A DNA stretch of 64,000 nucleotides, taken from assembly GCF_003149455.1 (NCBI RefSeq), contig NZ_QFFK01000003.1:558001-622000 (forward strand), in the 5' to 3' direction. The stretch comes from Chitinophaga deserti. GTDB taxonomy: Bacteria > Bacteroidota > Bacteroidia > Chitinophagales > Chitinophagaceae. The translations under genes were made by a program, and so were the position numbers. Shown here in pieces: positions 18,668 to 26,354 of this stretch (within the stretch, counting starts at the first letter, position 1; the number at the start of each line of letters is the position of its first letter). Under the pieces are notes generated by a model. That model searched no databases. It saw only the letters and a program-made list of their open reading frames with translations, and had not been told where the DNA came from.

Positions 18668-19189
18668 ATGACTTTGATGCCTAAAAAGGCCCATGAATCC
18701 CTCATTCAGATGACCGAACTGGTATTGCCCAACGATACCAACACTTTCGGTAACCTGATGGGTGGCCGCCTGATGTACTGGATGGACATTGCCGCTGCCC
18801 TGGCCTGCATGAAACATTGCGCCGCTCCGGTAGTAACTGCCTCCGTAGACAATATTTCCTTCGAAAATCCCATTAAACTGGGCAATGTGGTGCATATAGA
18901 GGCCATCGTCACCCGCGCTTTCACTACTTCCATAGAGGTACATATGAAGGTTTGGGGGGAAGATCCCGTGATGCAATACCGGTACAAGTCCAACGAAGCG
19001 TTCATGACCTTCGTAGCCCTTGACCCCAATGGCAAATCACGCCCCGTTCCGCAAATCATCGCCGAGTCGGAAGATGAGAAGAAACTGTACGAAGGCGCCC
19101 TCCGCCGCCGACAGCTCCGCCTCATCCTGGGTGGTAAAATGAAACCTGCAGACGCGAACGAGCTGAAGGCACTTTTTACCGAAGCATAA
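18668..19189 (+). CDS. Acyl-CoA thioesterase (hotdog fold, YciA/BACH type)
   Basis: Protein of 173 aa that hydrolyses acyl-CoA thioesters. Family motifs are NTFGNLMGGRLMYWMDIAAALA (a hotdog helix with the catalytic Asp in the second half), VTASVDNISFENPIKLGNVVHIEA and VHMKVWGE. Start choice: the frame is open from 18554, but those 38 residues are Pro-rich and unlike the family, and a full TAnnTTTG element lies inside them, so 18668 is preferred. A strong terminator follows, so the gene is a single unit. Confidence 0.9.
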   Translation: MTLMPKKAHESLIQMTELVLPNDTNTFGNLMGGRLMYWMDIAAALACMKHCAAPVVTASVDNISFENPIKLGNVVHIEAIVTRAFTTSIEVHMKVWGEDPVMQYRYKSNEAFMTFVALDPNGKSRPVPQIIAESEDEKKLYEGALRRRQLRLILGGKMKPADANELKALFTEA

Positions 19190-19212
19190 TTATCCAGTCT
19201 GAAAAATAGTTG

Positions 19213-19243
19213 AAGGGCCGCCCAACCGGGCGGCCCTTTCTAT
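19213..19243 (+). terminator. Terminator of the thioesterase gene
   Basis: AGGGCCGCCC and GGGCGGCCCT form a perfect 10-bp stem (19214-19237) with a 4-nt loop, followed by TTCTATT. Confidence 0.85.
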
Positions 19244-19283
19244 TACGTGTTTACGTTATATTTAAGCATATAATCATCTTTTT

Positions 19284-19901
19284 ATGTTAAACACCCAAAG
19301 CAATGCCCGCCTGGCCGGCTTCCTGTACCTGATCGTAGTGATAACCGGCATCCTTTCCCTTGGCTATATCCCTTCACAACTGGAAGCATCCGGTACATAT
19401 GAAAACAACATCCTCCTCCGCTGGGGCATTCTATCCAGCATCATCTGCTATCTGGCCTTCCTGCTGCTCCCCCTCATACTTTACCGCATTTTCAGCCCTT
19501 TTAATGAACCACTATCCCGCCTGATGGTGATCCTGGCGGTGGTAAGCGTTCCCATAGCCCTTGTTAACCTGCAACACCGCTTTGCCCTCCTGAATGGAGG
19601 TAATGTGAAACACCACCTTGAAATGTACAGCTACGGCCTCCGGATTGTATCCATCTTCTGGGGGTTATGGCTCCTGCCATTCGGATTGCTGGTCATCAAA
19701 AGCCGGTTGCTGCCGCGGGTACTGGGTTACTTCCTGATTCTTGGATGCATCGGGTACATCACCAGGTTTACCGGTCTGCTGATGATCCCGGATTTCGGGA
19801 ACCTCCCGGTTGCAGGTTATCTGACGCTGCCTGCCACCATCGGAGAGATCGGCAGCTGCCTTTGGCTCCTTATTATAGGCGTGCGCAGGCAAACTGCATA
19901 A
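19284..19901 (+). CDS. DUF4386 family membrane protein
   Basis: Protein of 205 aa with about six hydrophobic segments. The start ARLAGFLYLIVVITGILSLGY and the central block with a charged motif before HRFALLNGG are typical of DUF4386, a family of unknown function common in Bacteroidota and Actinobacteria. The gene is monocistronic and convergent with the siroheme operon, sharing the hairpin at 19907-19928. Confidence 0.8.
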   Translation: MLNTQSNARLAGFLYLIVVITGILSLGYIPSQLEASGTYENNILLRWGILSSIICYLAFLLLPLILYRIFSPFNEPLSRLMVILAVVSVPIALVNLQHRFALLNGGNVKHHLEMYSYGLRIVSIFWGLWLLPFGLLVIKSRLLPRVLGYFLILGCIGYITRFTGLLMIPDFGNLPVAGYLTLPATIGEIGSCLWLLIIGVRRQTA

Positions 19902-19930
19902 AAAAAAGGAGCGTGCTGCCACGCTCCTCT
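19901..19930 (-). terminator. Terminator of the sulfite reductase/siroheme operon
   Basis: AGGAGCGTG and CACGCTCCT (19907-19928) form a 9-bp stem with a CTGC loop. On the minus strand it is followed by a run of seven to eight T, so the main direction is leftward. It may also stop the rightward DUF4386 message. Confidence 0.85.
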
Positions 19931-19955
19931 TATATTGGATCAATCTGATATAAAT

Positions 19956-20540
19956 TTATTCACCTTTGCCCACCAACACGCTGGTCAGTTCGTTCAGCTT
20001 CCGTACTTTCTCGGAAAAGTCTCCTTTCAAACGGTCGCGGATGGCGTGCAGGTGGTGCAAAACTGATTCCAGTCCTTCAGGAATGGCTTCATTCAACACT
20101 TCTTTGAGTCTTTTGGCAATGGTGGGCGATTTACCGTTGGTACTGATAGCGATTTTCAGATTCCCTTTCTGTACTACGGAGCTCAGATAAAAGTCACACA
20201 GCGCAGGGGTATCCGCAACATTTACCAGTACCTTGGCCGCTTTGGCTTTTTCCCAGATGCAGTGGTTCAGTTCCTTATCGGCCGTGGCGGCTATTACCAG
20301 GTCTTTCCCAAAAATATCCCCGCAGGAAAAAGCTTTCTCCACCAGTGTAATGTTGGAGTAACCTTCAACAATACCGGCCATTTCAGGGGCAAACCAGGTA
20401 GCCACAACAGTCACCCTTGCATTCGGACAGTTATTCAGGATAGCGCCCACTTTCTCGCAGCCCACGTTTCCTCCGCCTACTACAAGAACCTGCAGCTGGT
20501 CGAGTTTAAGAAAAATGGGGAAAAGATGGTTTTGCTCCAT
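19956..20540 (-). CDS. Siroheme synthase N-terminal type: precorrin-2 dehydrogenase / sirohydrochlorin ferrochelatase
   Basis: Protein of 194 aa matching the CysG N-terminal half or yeast Met8p. It has the Rossmann motif VLVVGGGNVG at about 15-24 and the VNVADTPALCDFYLSSVV segment, which carries the conserved Asp, then a C-terminal dimerisation region with STNGKSP. It would oxidise precorrin-2 and insert iron to give siroheme, the cofactor of sulfite reductase. It is the third gene of the leftward operon after the reductase and cobA, with 17 nt between it and cobA. Confidence 0.9.
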   Translation of the reverse strand: MEQNHLFPIFLKLDQLQVLVVGGGNVGCEKVGAILNNCPNARVTVVATWFAPEMAGIVEGYSNITLVEKAFSCGDIFGKDLVIAATADKELNHCIWEKAKAAKVLVNVADTPALCDFYLSSVVQKGNLKIAISTNGKSPTIAKRLKEVLNEAIPEGLESVLHHLHAIRDRLKGDFSEKVRKLNELTSVLVGKGE

Positions 20541-20557
20541 GACTACAAGTTAAAAAA

Positions 20558-21334
20558 TTATACGGCGAGTTTATAGTCGTCTGCCAGTTTCGTTTGCAGT
20601 GCCTGGAACGCTTCGTGGAAGCGAACCACTTCACCGATAACGATAATAGCCGGGTTGCGCAGGTCCTGTTCTTCCGCAATGGCTGCCAGGTTAGCAGCAT
20701 TGCCCACACCTACTTTCTGGTCGGGCAGGGTACCGTTCTGAATGATTGCAGCAGGAACATCCCCTCTTCCTTTCGCTTCATATACAGCAGCGATTTCGGA
20801 GAGTTTGCTCATACCCATGAGTATTACTACCGTGGTATCGGCCTGGATAGCGAATTCCAGGTCGCGGCTCAGCTTGCCGTCCTGCGTAGTGCCCGTGATC
20901 ACCCAGAAGCCTTCGCTCACGTTGCGCGCGGTAACGGGTATTTTATTGACCCCGGGCACGGATATGGCGCTGCTGATACCGGGAATTACTTCGGTTTCGA
21001 TACCATATTGCTGTGCTGCGGCAAGTTCTTCCTGTCCACGTCCAAACACGAAGGAGTCGCCTCCTTTCAGTCTTACCACGCTACCGTAGGTGAGAGCGTA
21101 TTTCACGATCATGCGGTTGATTTCCGCCTGGGTGTATACATGCATACCGGCGCGTTTACCTACAAAGCGTTTGAGGCAATTCTGCGGAGCATGGTCCAGC
21201 AGTTCGTTGTTGGAGAGCGCATCGTAGAGGATCACCCGTGCCTGTTGAATGGCCTTCAGCCCTTTCACCGTGATCAGTTCCGGATCGCCGGGACCGGCGC
21301 CTACCAGTGTCACTTTCGGATGTAATGTTTGCAT
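20558..21334 (-). CDS. cobA: Uroporphyrinogen-III C-methyltransferase
   Basis: Protein of 258 aa that uses two SAM molecules to convert uroporphyrinogen III to precorrin-2, the first step toward siroheme. Diagnostic motifs are LVGAGPGDPELITVKG (about 10-25), VIPGISSAISVPG (about 117-129) and the NGT..Q segment near 201. The length is that of a stand-alone SUMT rather than a CysG fusion. The gap to the reductase gene is 30 nt, so the two are co-transcribed. It supplies cofactor precursor to the upstream gene product. Confidence 0.94.
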   Translation of the reverse strand: MQTLHPKVTLVGAGPGDPELITVKGLKAIQQARVILYDALSNNELLDHAPQNCLKRFVGKRAGMHVYTQAEINRMIVKYALTYGSVVRLKGGDSFVFGRGQEELAAAQQYGIETEVIPGISSAISVPGVNKIPVTARNVSEGFWVITGTTQDGKLSRDLEFAIQADTTVVILMGMSKLSEIAAVYEAKGRGDVPAAIIQNGTLPDQKVGVGNAANLAAIAEEQDLRNPAIIVIGEVVRFHEAFQALQTKLADDYKLAV

Positions 21335-21364
21335 GATCGTGTTTTTAAGAATGGTGGTTGATGA

Positions 21365-23482
21365 TTAGGCATTGGCGGCGGCAGACTGGCGGGCAGTGCG
21401 ATACTGCTGCGCGCGGTCGTAAAACGCTTTGGCCTGTTGGAAATATTGTTTTGCGAAGCTTTCTGTGGGCTCGTGCTGATTGATCTGCAGTACCAGGGCG
21501 CGGAAAGTTCCTTCTACAGGAAGCTTGCCGGTTTCCACGAAATGCTTGTCGAAGTCATTGATGATGCCGTGCTGCGTGTTACAGTTCACGTTTTCGTCGA
21601 GCAGGATGCTCTTGGCTGTTTGGATGAGGCAGGCGTAGGAATGATAAATTCCATCAGCCCAGGCGTTTTTCGCGAACGATTGTGCAGCCCAGTCCAGTTT
21701 CTCTTCCGCTTCAAACAACAGGGTGGCAATCAGGTCGATCATTACACCGGCGCACTCACCTACCCCAATGGCAGTAGAGAATGTTTCTGCCTGTCCCCAG
21801 TCGATGAAGTCACCATCGCTCAGCGCGGTAAGATCTGCCAAAGGCTTCAGCAGTTCATAGAAGTACTTCTCACCATTACGGTCGTAGTATTCGTTAAACA
21901 GCTCGTTAGACTGGCGGTTGGATTCATAATCGTGCAGCAGGGCGCGAAGTACATCCGGACCTTTACGGCTGGGTACTTTCAATACTTTGTCAGATACACG
22001 GCCTTCACCATCACCTACTATGCCGCCTCCGAGGAGTACCTGGAGTGCAGGGAGTACCCGGCCACCACTCTTCAGGGAGGAGCCATGGAAGCCGATGTGG
22101 GCAAGCCCGTGCTGGCCGCAGGAGTTCATACAGCCGGATATTTTGATTTTGATATCGTTGTTATAGATCAGATCGGGGAATTCGTCACGGATCACATCTT
22201 CCAGTGCCGCGGCAATACCTGTGGAGCTTGAAATCCCGAGGTTGCAGGTATCGGTGCCGGGGCAGGCGGTAATGTCGGCCACAGAGTCGAAACCGGCTGC
22301 CTGAAGGTTATTTTCTTCCAACAGGTGGTAAACATAACCCAGATGCTCTGCACGGATGAATTTCAGCAACAGGCCCTGGTTCACGGTTACGCGAACATCA
22401 TCTGCCACCACAGGAGCCAGTTTTTCTAACAGGGCGCGGGAGGTTACTGAGCTGATATTGCCGAGGGGAACCCGGATGTATGCGCCAAAGTAGCCCGACT
22501 GCTTTTGCTCGAAGGTGTTGGTTCTTTTCCAGGCTTCGAAGGCTTTGGGATCACGGATAGTGAATGCCGGCAGTTCGGGATTGGCAGCAGGAGGCACTGT
22601 TTCCGGGAAAGCGGCATAATCTATCGGGAAAGTCTTGGATTTGAGGGCTTTATGTTCCTCTTTCACGAGGCGCTCAAATTCTTCGATACCTATTTTCTGG
22701 ATGAGGAATTTCAGACGGGCCTTGTGGCGGGAAGATCTTTCGCCATGGCGGTCGAATACGCGGAGGAGGCTCTCGATATAAGGAATGAGCTGATCCGTTT
22801 CCAGGAACTCGAAGGCCACTTTTGCCAGATAAGGCTGGGCACCAAGGCCACCGCCTACGAGGATTTTAAATCCACGCACTTCCTTACCGTCTACGATGCG
22901 GATCTTGGGGATGGCACCGAGGTCGTGCATGAAGGTGAGTGCCGTATCTTTTTCACTGGAGGAGAAGGCCATTTTGAATTTACGGCCCATATCCTGGCAG
23001 ATGGGGTTGCGGAGGAAGTAACGGAACGCGGCATCTGCGTAAGGCGTAACATCAAAAGGCTCGTTAGGATCGATGCCTGCAGTGTCTGACGCTGTGATGT
23101 TACGTACGGTATTACCGCAAGCTTCGCGTAGGGTAATATCATCAAGCTCCAGTTTAGCCCACAGTTCAGGGGTGCGGTCCAGCGACACGAAGTGTATCTG
23201 GATATCCTGCCGGGTGGTAAGGTGCAGGTTACCGGTGGAATATTCGTCGGAGATATCGGAAATGCGTTTCCATTGCTGGAGAGACATTTTACCATAAGGG
23301 AGCTTTATACGGACCATCTGCACACCTTGCTGGCGCTGGCCGTATACGCCACGGGCCAGGCGGAGGGAGCGGAATTTTTCGTCCGTCATTTTGCCTTCGC
23401 GGTAGAGTCTGATCTTCTGCTCCAGCTCAATGATGTCCTTTTCTACGATCGGATTTTCCAGTTCGGTTCTGAAACTTTGCAT
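21365..23482 (-). CDS. Assimilatory sulfite (or nitrite) reductase with HEPN-like C-terminal extension
   Basis: Protein of 705 aa. Residues from about 40 to 540 are a siroheme/4Fe-4S reductase with duplicated ferredoxin-like and catalytic halves: an N-terminal HLTTRQDIQIHF motif, and cluster cysteines in ACPGTDTCNLG and SGCMNSCGQHG. The extra C-terminal about 150 residues are mostly helical and resemble the HEPN-like domain often found on Bacteroidota sulfite reductases; a GVGECAGV motif links the parts. Context favours sulfite: siroheme genes follow, and a Cys-rich leader peptide with an attenuator lies upstream. Nitrite as substrate cannot be excluded from sequence. Confidence 0.9.
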   Translation of the reverse strand: MQSFRTELENPIVEKDIIELEQKIRLYREGKMTDEKFRSLRLARGVYGQRQQGVQMVRIKLPYGKMSLQQWKRISDISDEYSTGNLHLTTRQDIQIHFVSLDRTPELWAKLELDDITLREACGNTVRNITASDTAGIDPNEPFDVTPYADAAFRYFLRNPICQDMGRKFKMAFSSSEKDTALTFMHDLGAIPKIRIVDGKEVRGFKILVGGGLGAQPYLAKVAFEFLETDQLIPYIESLLRVFDRHGERSSRHKARLKFLIQKIGIEEFERLVKEEHKALKSKTFPIDYAAFPETVPPAANPELPAFTIRDPKAFEAWKRTNTFEQKQSGYFGAYIRVPLGNISSVTSRALLEKLAPVVADDVRVTVNQGLLLKFIRAEHLGYVYHLLEENNLQAAGFDSVADITACPGTDTCNLGISSSTGIAAALEDVIRDEFPDLIYNNDIKIKISGCMNSCGQHGLAHIGFHGSSLKSGGRVLPALQVLLGGGIVGDGEGRVSDKVLKVPSRKGPDVLRALLHDYESNRQSNELFNEYYDRNGEKYFYELLKPLADLTALSDGDFIDWGQAETFSTAIGVGECAGVMIDLIATLLFEAEEKLDWAAQSFAKNAWADGIYHSYACLIQTAKSILLDENVNCNTQHGIINDFDKHFVETGKLPVEGTFRALVLQINQHEPTESFAKQYFQQAKAFYDRAQQYRTARQSAAANA

Positions 23483-23538
23483 GTTTAAAGAGTTGCGCGT
23501 GATAAAATGGTATTCATAACATTGGCGGCGCCGTGCCG

Positions 23539-23571
23539 GAAAAACAAAAGCCTCCTGAACAAAGGAGGCTT
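23539..23571 (-). terminator. Leader terminator (attenuator) of the sulfite reductase operon
   Basis: On the minus strand AAGCCTCCT, a 6-nt loop and AGGAGGCTT form a perfect 9-bp stem, followed by TTGTTTTT. It lies between promoter and structural gene, 46 nt after the stop of the Cys-rich leader ORF and 57 nt before the reductase ATG. Confidence 0.88.
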
Positions 23572-23605
23572 GTAGTATGTGTCTGTAAACAGATATTTCC
23601 TATGT

Positions 23606-23614
23606 AAGCGCTCC
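23606..23614 (-). promoter_or_regulatory. Candidate antiterminator strand
   Basis: The transcript segment GGAGCGCTT can pair with AAGCCTCC, the 5' arm of the leader terminator (8 bp with one bulged C). Its CGCTT part can alternatively pair, within CGCTTACATA (23610-23601), with the leader ORF segment around 23655-23648 (8 bp with a 2-nt bulge). The two states exclude each other. Confidence 0.55.
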
Positions 23615-23617
23615 GCC

Positions 23618-23662
23618 CTAGTCTGTTGAGTTTCCCCAACAGCACCCGCACATATGCATCAT
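23618..23662 (-). CDS. Cys-rich leader peptide (14 aa) of a predicted attenuator
   Basis: The short ORF reads MMHMCGCCWGNSTD and then TAG. Cys codons occupy positions 5, 7 and 8 (TGC, TGC, TGT), an extreme frequency for a 14-codon frame. An AAAGG purine run lies 4 nt before the first ATG. The ORF starts about 44 nt after the predicted transcription start and ends just before a strand that can form an antiterminator. It precedes genes of sulfite reduction and siroheme synthesis, whose end product is cysteine. Ribosome stalling at Cys codons during cysteine shortage would allow read-through. Its translation is inferred. Confidence 0.7.
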   Translation of the reverse strand: MMHMCGCCWGNSTD

Positions 23663-23712
23663 CACCTTTGTTATTTCATAACCCATATTCCTATAGAATT
23701 TGTAGAGTAATA

Positions 23713-23743
23713 CAAAGGTAGCCGTCCACCCTCACAACGCAAA
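23713..23743 (-). promoter_or_regulatory. Consensus promoter of the sulfite reductase operon
   Basis: On the minus strand TTTG (23743-23740), 19 nt, TACCTTTG (23720-23713): a perfect Bacteroidota promoter. Initiation near 23706 yields a leader of about 220 nt. Confidence 0.88.
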
Positions 23744-24599
23744 ACTTTTTTTCATAAAAAAGGCAGGGTGTTTTTAGAAAATATCTAACAGGTAGGGGGT
23801 CAGGGGTAGTCCGCTGGCCGGTCAGCCGTTGCGTCGCACGCTGCTACGGCGGGATTGAGCTCAGCAGCAGCAATCGGGGCTGTAATCCTCCGGTTATGGG
23901 TCATAACTATTATTTATGGGGGAAAGGGCCTTGCCACTGCTGTCTCCCGGCAGGAATTGCGCAGATTAACTGGATTTCAGCCCCACTGCAGTTAAACCAG
24001 GGGGCATCAATGGCACCAGGAAATAAAAACGGCTCAGGAAATGGATATGGATAAGGCACGGGATTGGGAACAGGATCTGGTAACAGGTAGCACCAGGAGC
24101 AACATCAATGGCACCGGTATATTAAACAGCTCAGCATTCGGACCAGGCATGGGATATGGAACAGGTTACACCAGGTGCAACCTCAACGGCATCAGGAAAT
24201 AAAAACGGTTCTGGATATGGATATGGATAAGGCACGGGATTGGAAACAGGATCTGGTATCAGGTAGCACCAGGAGCAATATCAATGGCACCAGTATATTA
24301 AACAGCTCAGGATACGGATCAGGCACGGGATATGGAACAGAATATGGAGCTGCAACTGGATCCGGTTACACCAGGAGCAACTTCAACGGCACCAGGATAC
24401 GGATTAGACTCAGGATATGGAACTGAATTTCGAATTGCATCTGGAACTGCAACCGGATCTGGAATCTGGTTATTGACTATAGCCTCCAGCCGCCCCATTC
24501 CATTTTACATCACTTACTTAATTAATTCATTTACAACATAATACACCAACATCCACCCAGTACCGGCCTAATTCCCTCCCCTATTCCCTAAAAACCGCG
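23744..24599. other. Long intergenic region, largely repetitive in its second half
   Basis: No gene is supported. From 23744 to about 24005 I see only unique sequence without a clear motif; the rest is the 176-bp duplicated hexamer-rich tract. An open frame at 24175-24426 exists only because the repeats are Gly-codon-like. Confidence 0.6.
24005..24480. repeat. Imperfect 176-bp tandem duplication built of GGANNN hexamers
   Basis: Anchors recur at a constant offset of 176 nt: AGGAAATAAAAACGG at 24018 and 24194, CACCAGGAGC at 24091 and 24267, GGGATATGGAACA at 24151 and 24327. The second copy then has a 24-nt insertion, so TTACACCAGG recurs at offset 200. Inside each copy, hexamers such as GGATAT, GGAACA and GGATCA recur. 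The offset is not a multiple of three, so the copies are not in one reading frame, which argues against a coding origin. Confidence 0.85.
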
Positions 24600-24607
24600 T
24601 ACCTTTG
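24600..24607 (+). promoter_or_regulatory. Promoter -7 element for the HAD phosphatase
   Basis: TACCTTTG, a full TAnnTTTG match, gives initiation near 24614 and a 17-nt leader before the ATG at 24631. Confidence 0.6.
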
Positions 24608-24630
24608 CGGCGCAAAAAGAGACATTATTT

Positions 24631-25290
24631 ATGATCCAGACGGCGATTTTTGACATGGACGGACTCCTTATTGACTCCGAACCCCTCTGGGGCGTTGCGA
24701 TGCGGGAAGTCTTTTCCACGGTAGGCGTAACCCTCTCCCCCGAGCTCACCCACCTCACTACCGGCCTCCGTACCCGCGAAGTTGTCAGTTACTGGCATGA
24801 TTACTTCGGTTGGGACGCCAAAAGTCCTGAGCAGGTGAGTGATGAGATCATCGAAAGCGTTACTGCTAAAATCCTCCGTCATGGCCAGGCTATGGAAGGC
24901 CTCGAATATATCCTCGATTTCTTCCGCTCCCGCAACTACCGTGTAGGCCTCGCCTCTTCGTCTCCCATGCGCCTCATCCAGTCTGTACTGGATCATCTGC
25001 ACATCCGCGATTACTTCGATGCCGTAACCTCCGCAGAGTTTGAAGCTTACGGCAAACCCCACCCGGCAGTATACCTCGCCTGCGCAGCCGAACTTAACAC
25101 CCATCCGCTCAACTGCCTCGCTTTCGAGGACTCCGTTACCGGCATGACGGCCGCCAAAGCAGCGCGCATGAAAGTAGTGGTAGTTCCAGAAGCACATAAA
25201 CGCACCGAACCGCGCTTCGTACTGGCAGACATGCAGCTCCCCTCACTCCTCGCATTTGGAGAAGCGGAACTGGAGAAGCTCTCCATGTAG
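24631..25290 (+). CDS. HAD-superfamily sugar phosphatase (HxpB/YniC-like)
   Basis: Protein of 219 aa, a beta-phosphoglucomutase-type HAD hydrolase. Motif I is FDMDGLLIDSEPLW (nucleophile Asp8 and acid/base Asp10), motif II is LASSSP (about 110), motif III is the Lys in GKPHPAVYL and motif IV is FEDSVTGMTAAKAA. The small helical cap lies at about 16-85. The sequence after motif I and the SSSPM segment resemble hexitol/2-deoxyglucose-6-phosphate phosphatases of E. coli (YniC). The exact substrate is not determined. The gene stands alone behind its own promoter. Confidence 0.85.
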   Translation: MIQTAIFDMDGLLIDSEPLWGVAMREVFSTVGVTLSPELTHLTTGLRTREVVSYWHDYFGWDAKSPEQVSDEIIESVTAKILRHGQAMEGLEYILDFFRSRNYRVGLASSSPMRLIQSVLDHLHIRDYFDAVTSAEFEAYGKPHPAVYLACAAELNTHPLNCLAFEDSVTGMTAAKAARMKVVVVPEAHKRTEPRFVLADMQLPSLLAFGEAELEKLSM

Positions 25291-25325
25291 TAACATAAAG
25301 TTTGGATAAGAAACGGCGGGCAGTA

Positions 25326-25724
25326 TCAGAGTTCGATACCCCGCCCCTGGATGTATTTGCGGAGATATTCAATTCCAGGTTTACAGTTAGCAAGATTTAT
25401 TCTCTGCTCTTTTCGAAAACTCTCAATGTCTATAATGCCCTTATACCTCGCAACCTGGCTGCCTTTATGCAAATCATGATAGTGCTCCCAGGCTTTTGTG
25501 TTAATAGGCATTGCACCACATAGTTTAGGGTTACAACTTCGTTCTATTTCTGCATGTGATTTCCCGATGTAGATCTGCCTCTTGTCTGCTAATGCTCTGA
25601 CCCAATGTAGCGCCGTATAAAACAACAGGGTAATCTTCCAATCATCATACTCATCCGGGTGTTTATTGCACAAATCAGCATACAAACGTAAATTATGCCT
25701 TGCCTGTCTTATATATTCCTGCAT
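25326..25724 (-). CDS. Small HEPN-like protein
   Basis: Protein of 132 aa, predicted all helical. The pattern FYTALHWVRALADKR (about 35-49), then SHAEIER, then a Tyr-rich helix HYHDLHKGSQVARYKG, resembles small HEPN-domain proteins. The catalytic RxxxxH motif of toxic HEPN nucleases is not obvious. It starts inside the 3' end of the upstream gene (32-nt overlap), so the two are translationally coupled. The region is clearly AT-richer than its neighbours, which suggests recent acquisition. A toxin-antitoxin or defence role is possible but only inferred. Confidence 0.6.
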   Translation of the reverse strand: MQEYIRQARHNLRLYADLCNKHPDEYDDWKITLLFYTALHWVRALADKRQIYIGKSHAEIERSCNPKLCGAMPINTKAWEHYHDLHKGSQVARYKGIIDIESFRKEQRINLANCKPGIEYLRKYIQGRGIEL

Positions 25725-26154
25725 CAGTGTGTTTATAAATTATCGGCCAATTTTCATTCTCATATTTCTCCTTGATTTCACAAGGCACATACTGGAAACT
25801 AACAGGATAGCGCTCTGCAACATCCAGCATCTCATAGTCACCCAGCAAAGAACTTAATGCTAATCTATATTCAAATGCATCAGACACATTTTGAATGTAA
25901 AACGAAAGTGAACCTTCCTCCGGCTGGTAAACCTTCTCTATGAAGGAATTATGCCGGGAAAGCATCCTACGGATAAGCTCACGGATCAATTTCATATTCA
26001 TCTCACGTACATCCTTTCCGACAATAAAATCAGGCTGTAGAGCCTCTTTTCCGAACATCTCAATCTTAATGCGCAAAAGCAGATTACTTAACTTCCGCCT
26101 TTTAGCTGCAGGCCCTGGCCGCCATTGAAGTGGTTCAATAATTTCAGTAAACAT
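25693..26154 (-). CDS. Unknown protein coupled to the HEPN-like gene
   Basis: Protein of 153 aa that I do not recognise. It has a basic N-terminus (GPAAKRRKLSNLLLRIKIEMF), a central helical segment MNMKLIRELIRRMLSRHNSFIEKVY, and an alternating hydrophobic part (SLSFYIQNVSDAFEYRLALSSLLGDYEMLDVAE). No signal peptide or membrane helix is seen. It overlaps the following HEPN-like gene by 32 nt. The pairing, small size and AT-rich composition fit a two-gene cargo module. Confidence 0.6.
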   Translation of the reverse strand: MFTEIIEPLQWRPGPAAKRRKLSNLLLRIKIEMFGKEALQPDFIVGKDVREMNMKLIRELIRRMLSRHNSFIEKVYQPEEGSLSFYIQNVSDAFEYRLALSSLLGDYEMLDVAERYPVSFQYVPCEIKEKYENENWPIIYKHTDAGIYKTGKA

Positions 26155-26303
26155 TTCATTGATTTTATGCCGGCAATCTAAATAAAAACCAAACTGAAAA
26201 ATTTTTCTTTCGCCTGTTTTTCCCTGTTCAAACTGTTCATTTTCAATGGTGGAATATATACCATCGCACTATGAGAAAAAGGATGTCAATATGCTAAAAA
26301 CAG

Positions 26304-26337
26304 AAAAGGGCACCTCTCTCCGAGGTGCCCTTTTCAA
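26304..26337 (-). terminator. Terminator of the TonB-dependent receptor gene
   Basis: AAAAGGGCACCTC and GAGGTGCCCTTTT form a perfect 13-bp stem with a 5-nt loop. On the minus strand T-rich sequence follows. Confidence 0.9.
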
Positions 26338-26354
26338 TTATCGTTACCTATCAA

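Noticed and set aside
23483..23706. SAM-I, cobalamin, TPP or FMN riboswitch in the sulfite reductase leader
   Set aside because: The conserved cores of these riboswitches are not present. The Cys-rich short ORF and the terminator explain the leader better.
24175..24426. Gly/Tyr/Ser-rich ORF of 83 codons
   Set aside because: It lies in a hexamer repeat whose two copies are out of frame with each other, and lacks a promoter or ribosome-binding site of its own.
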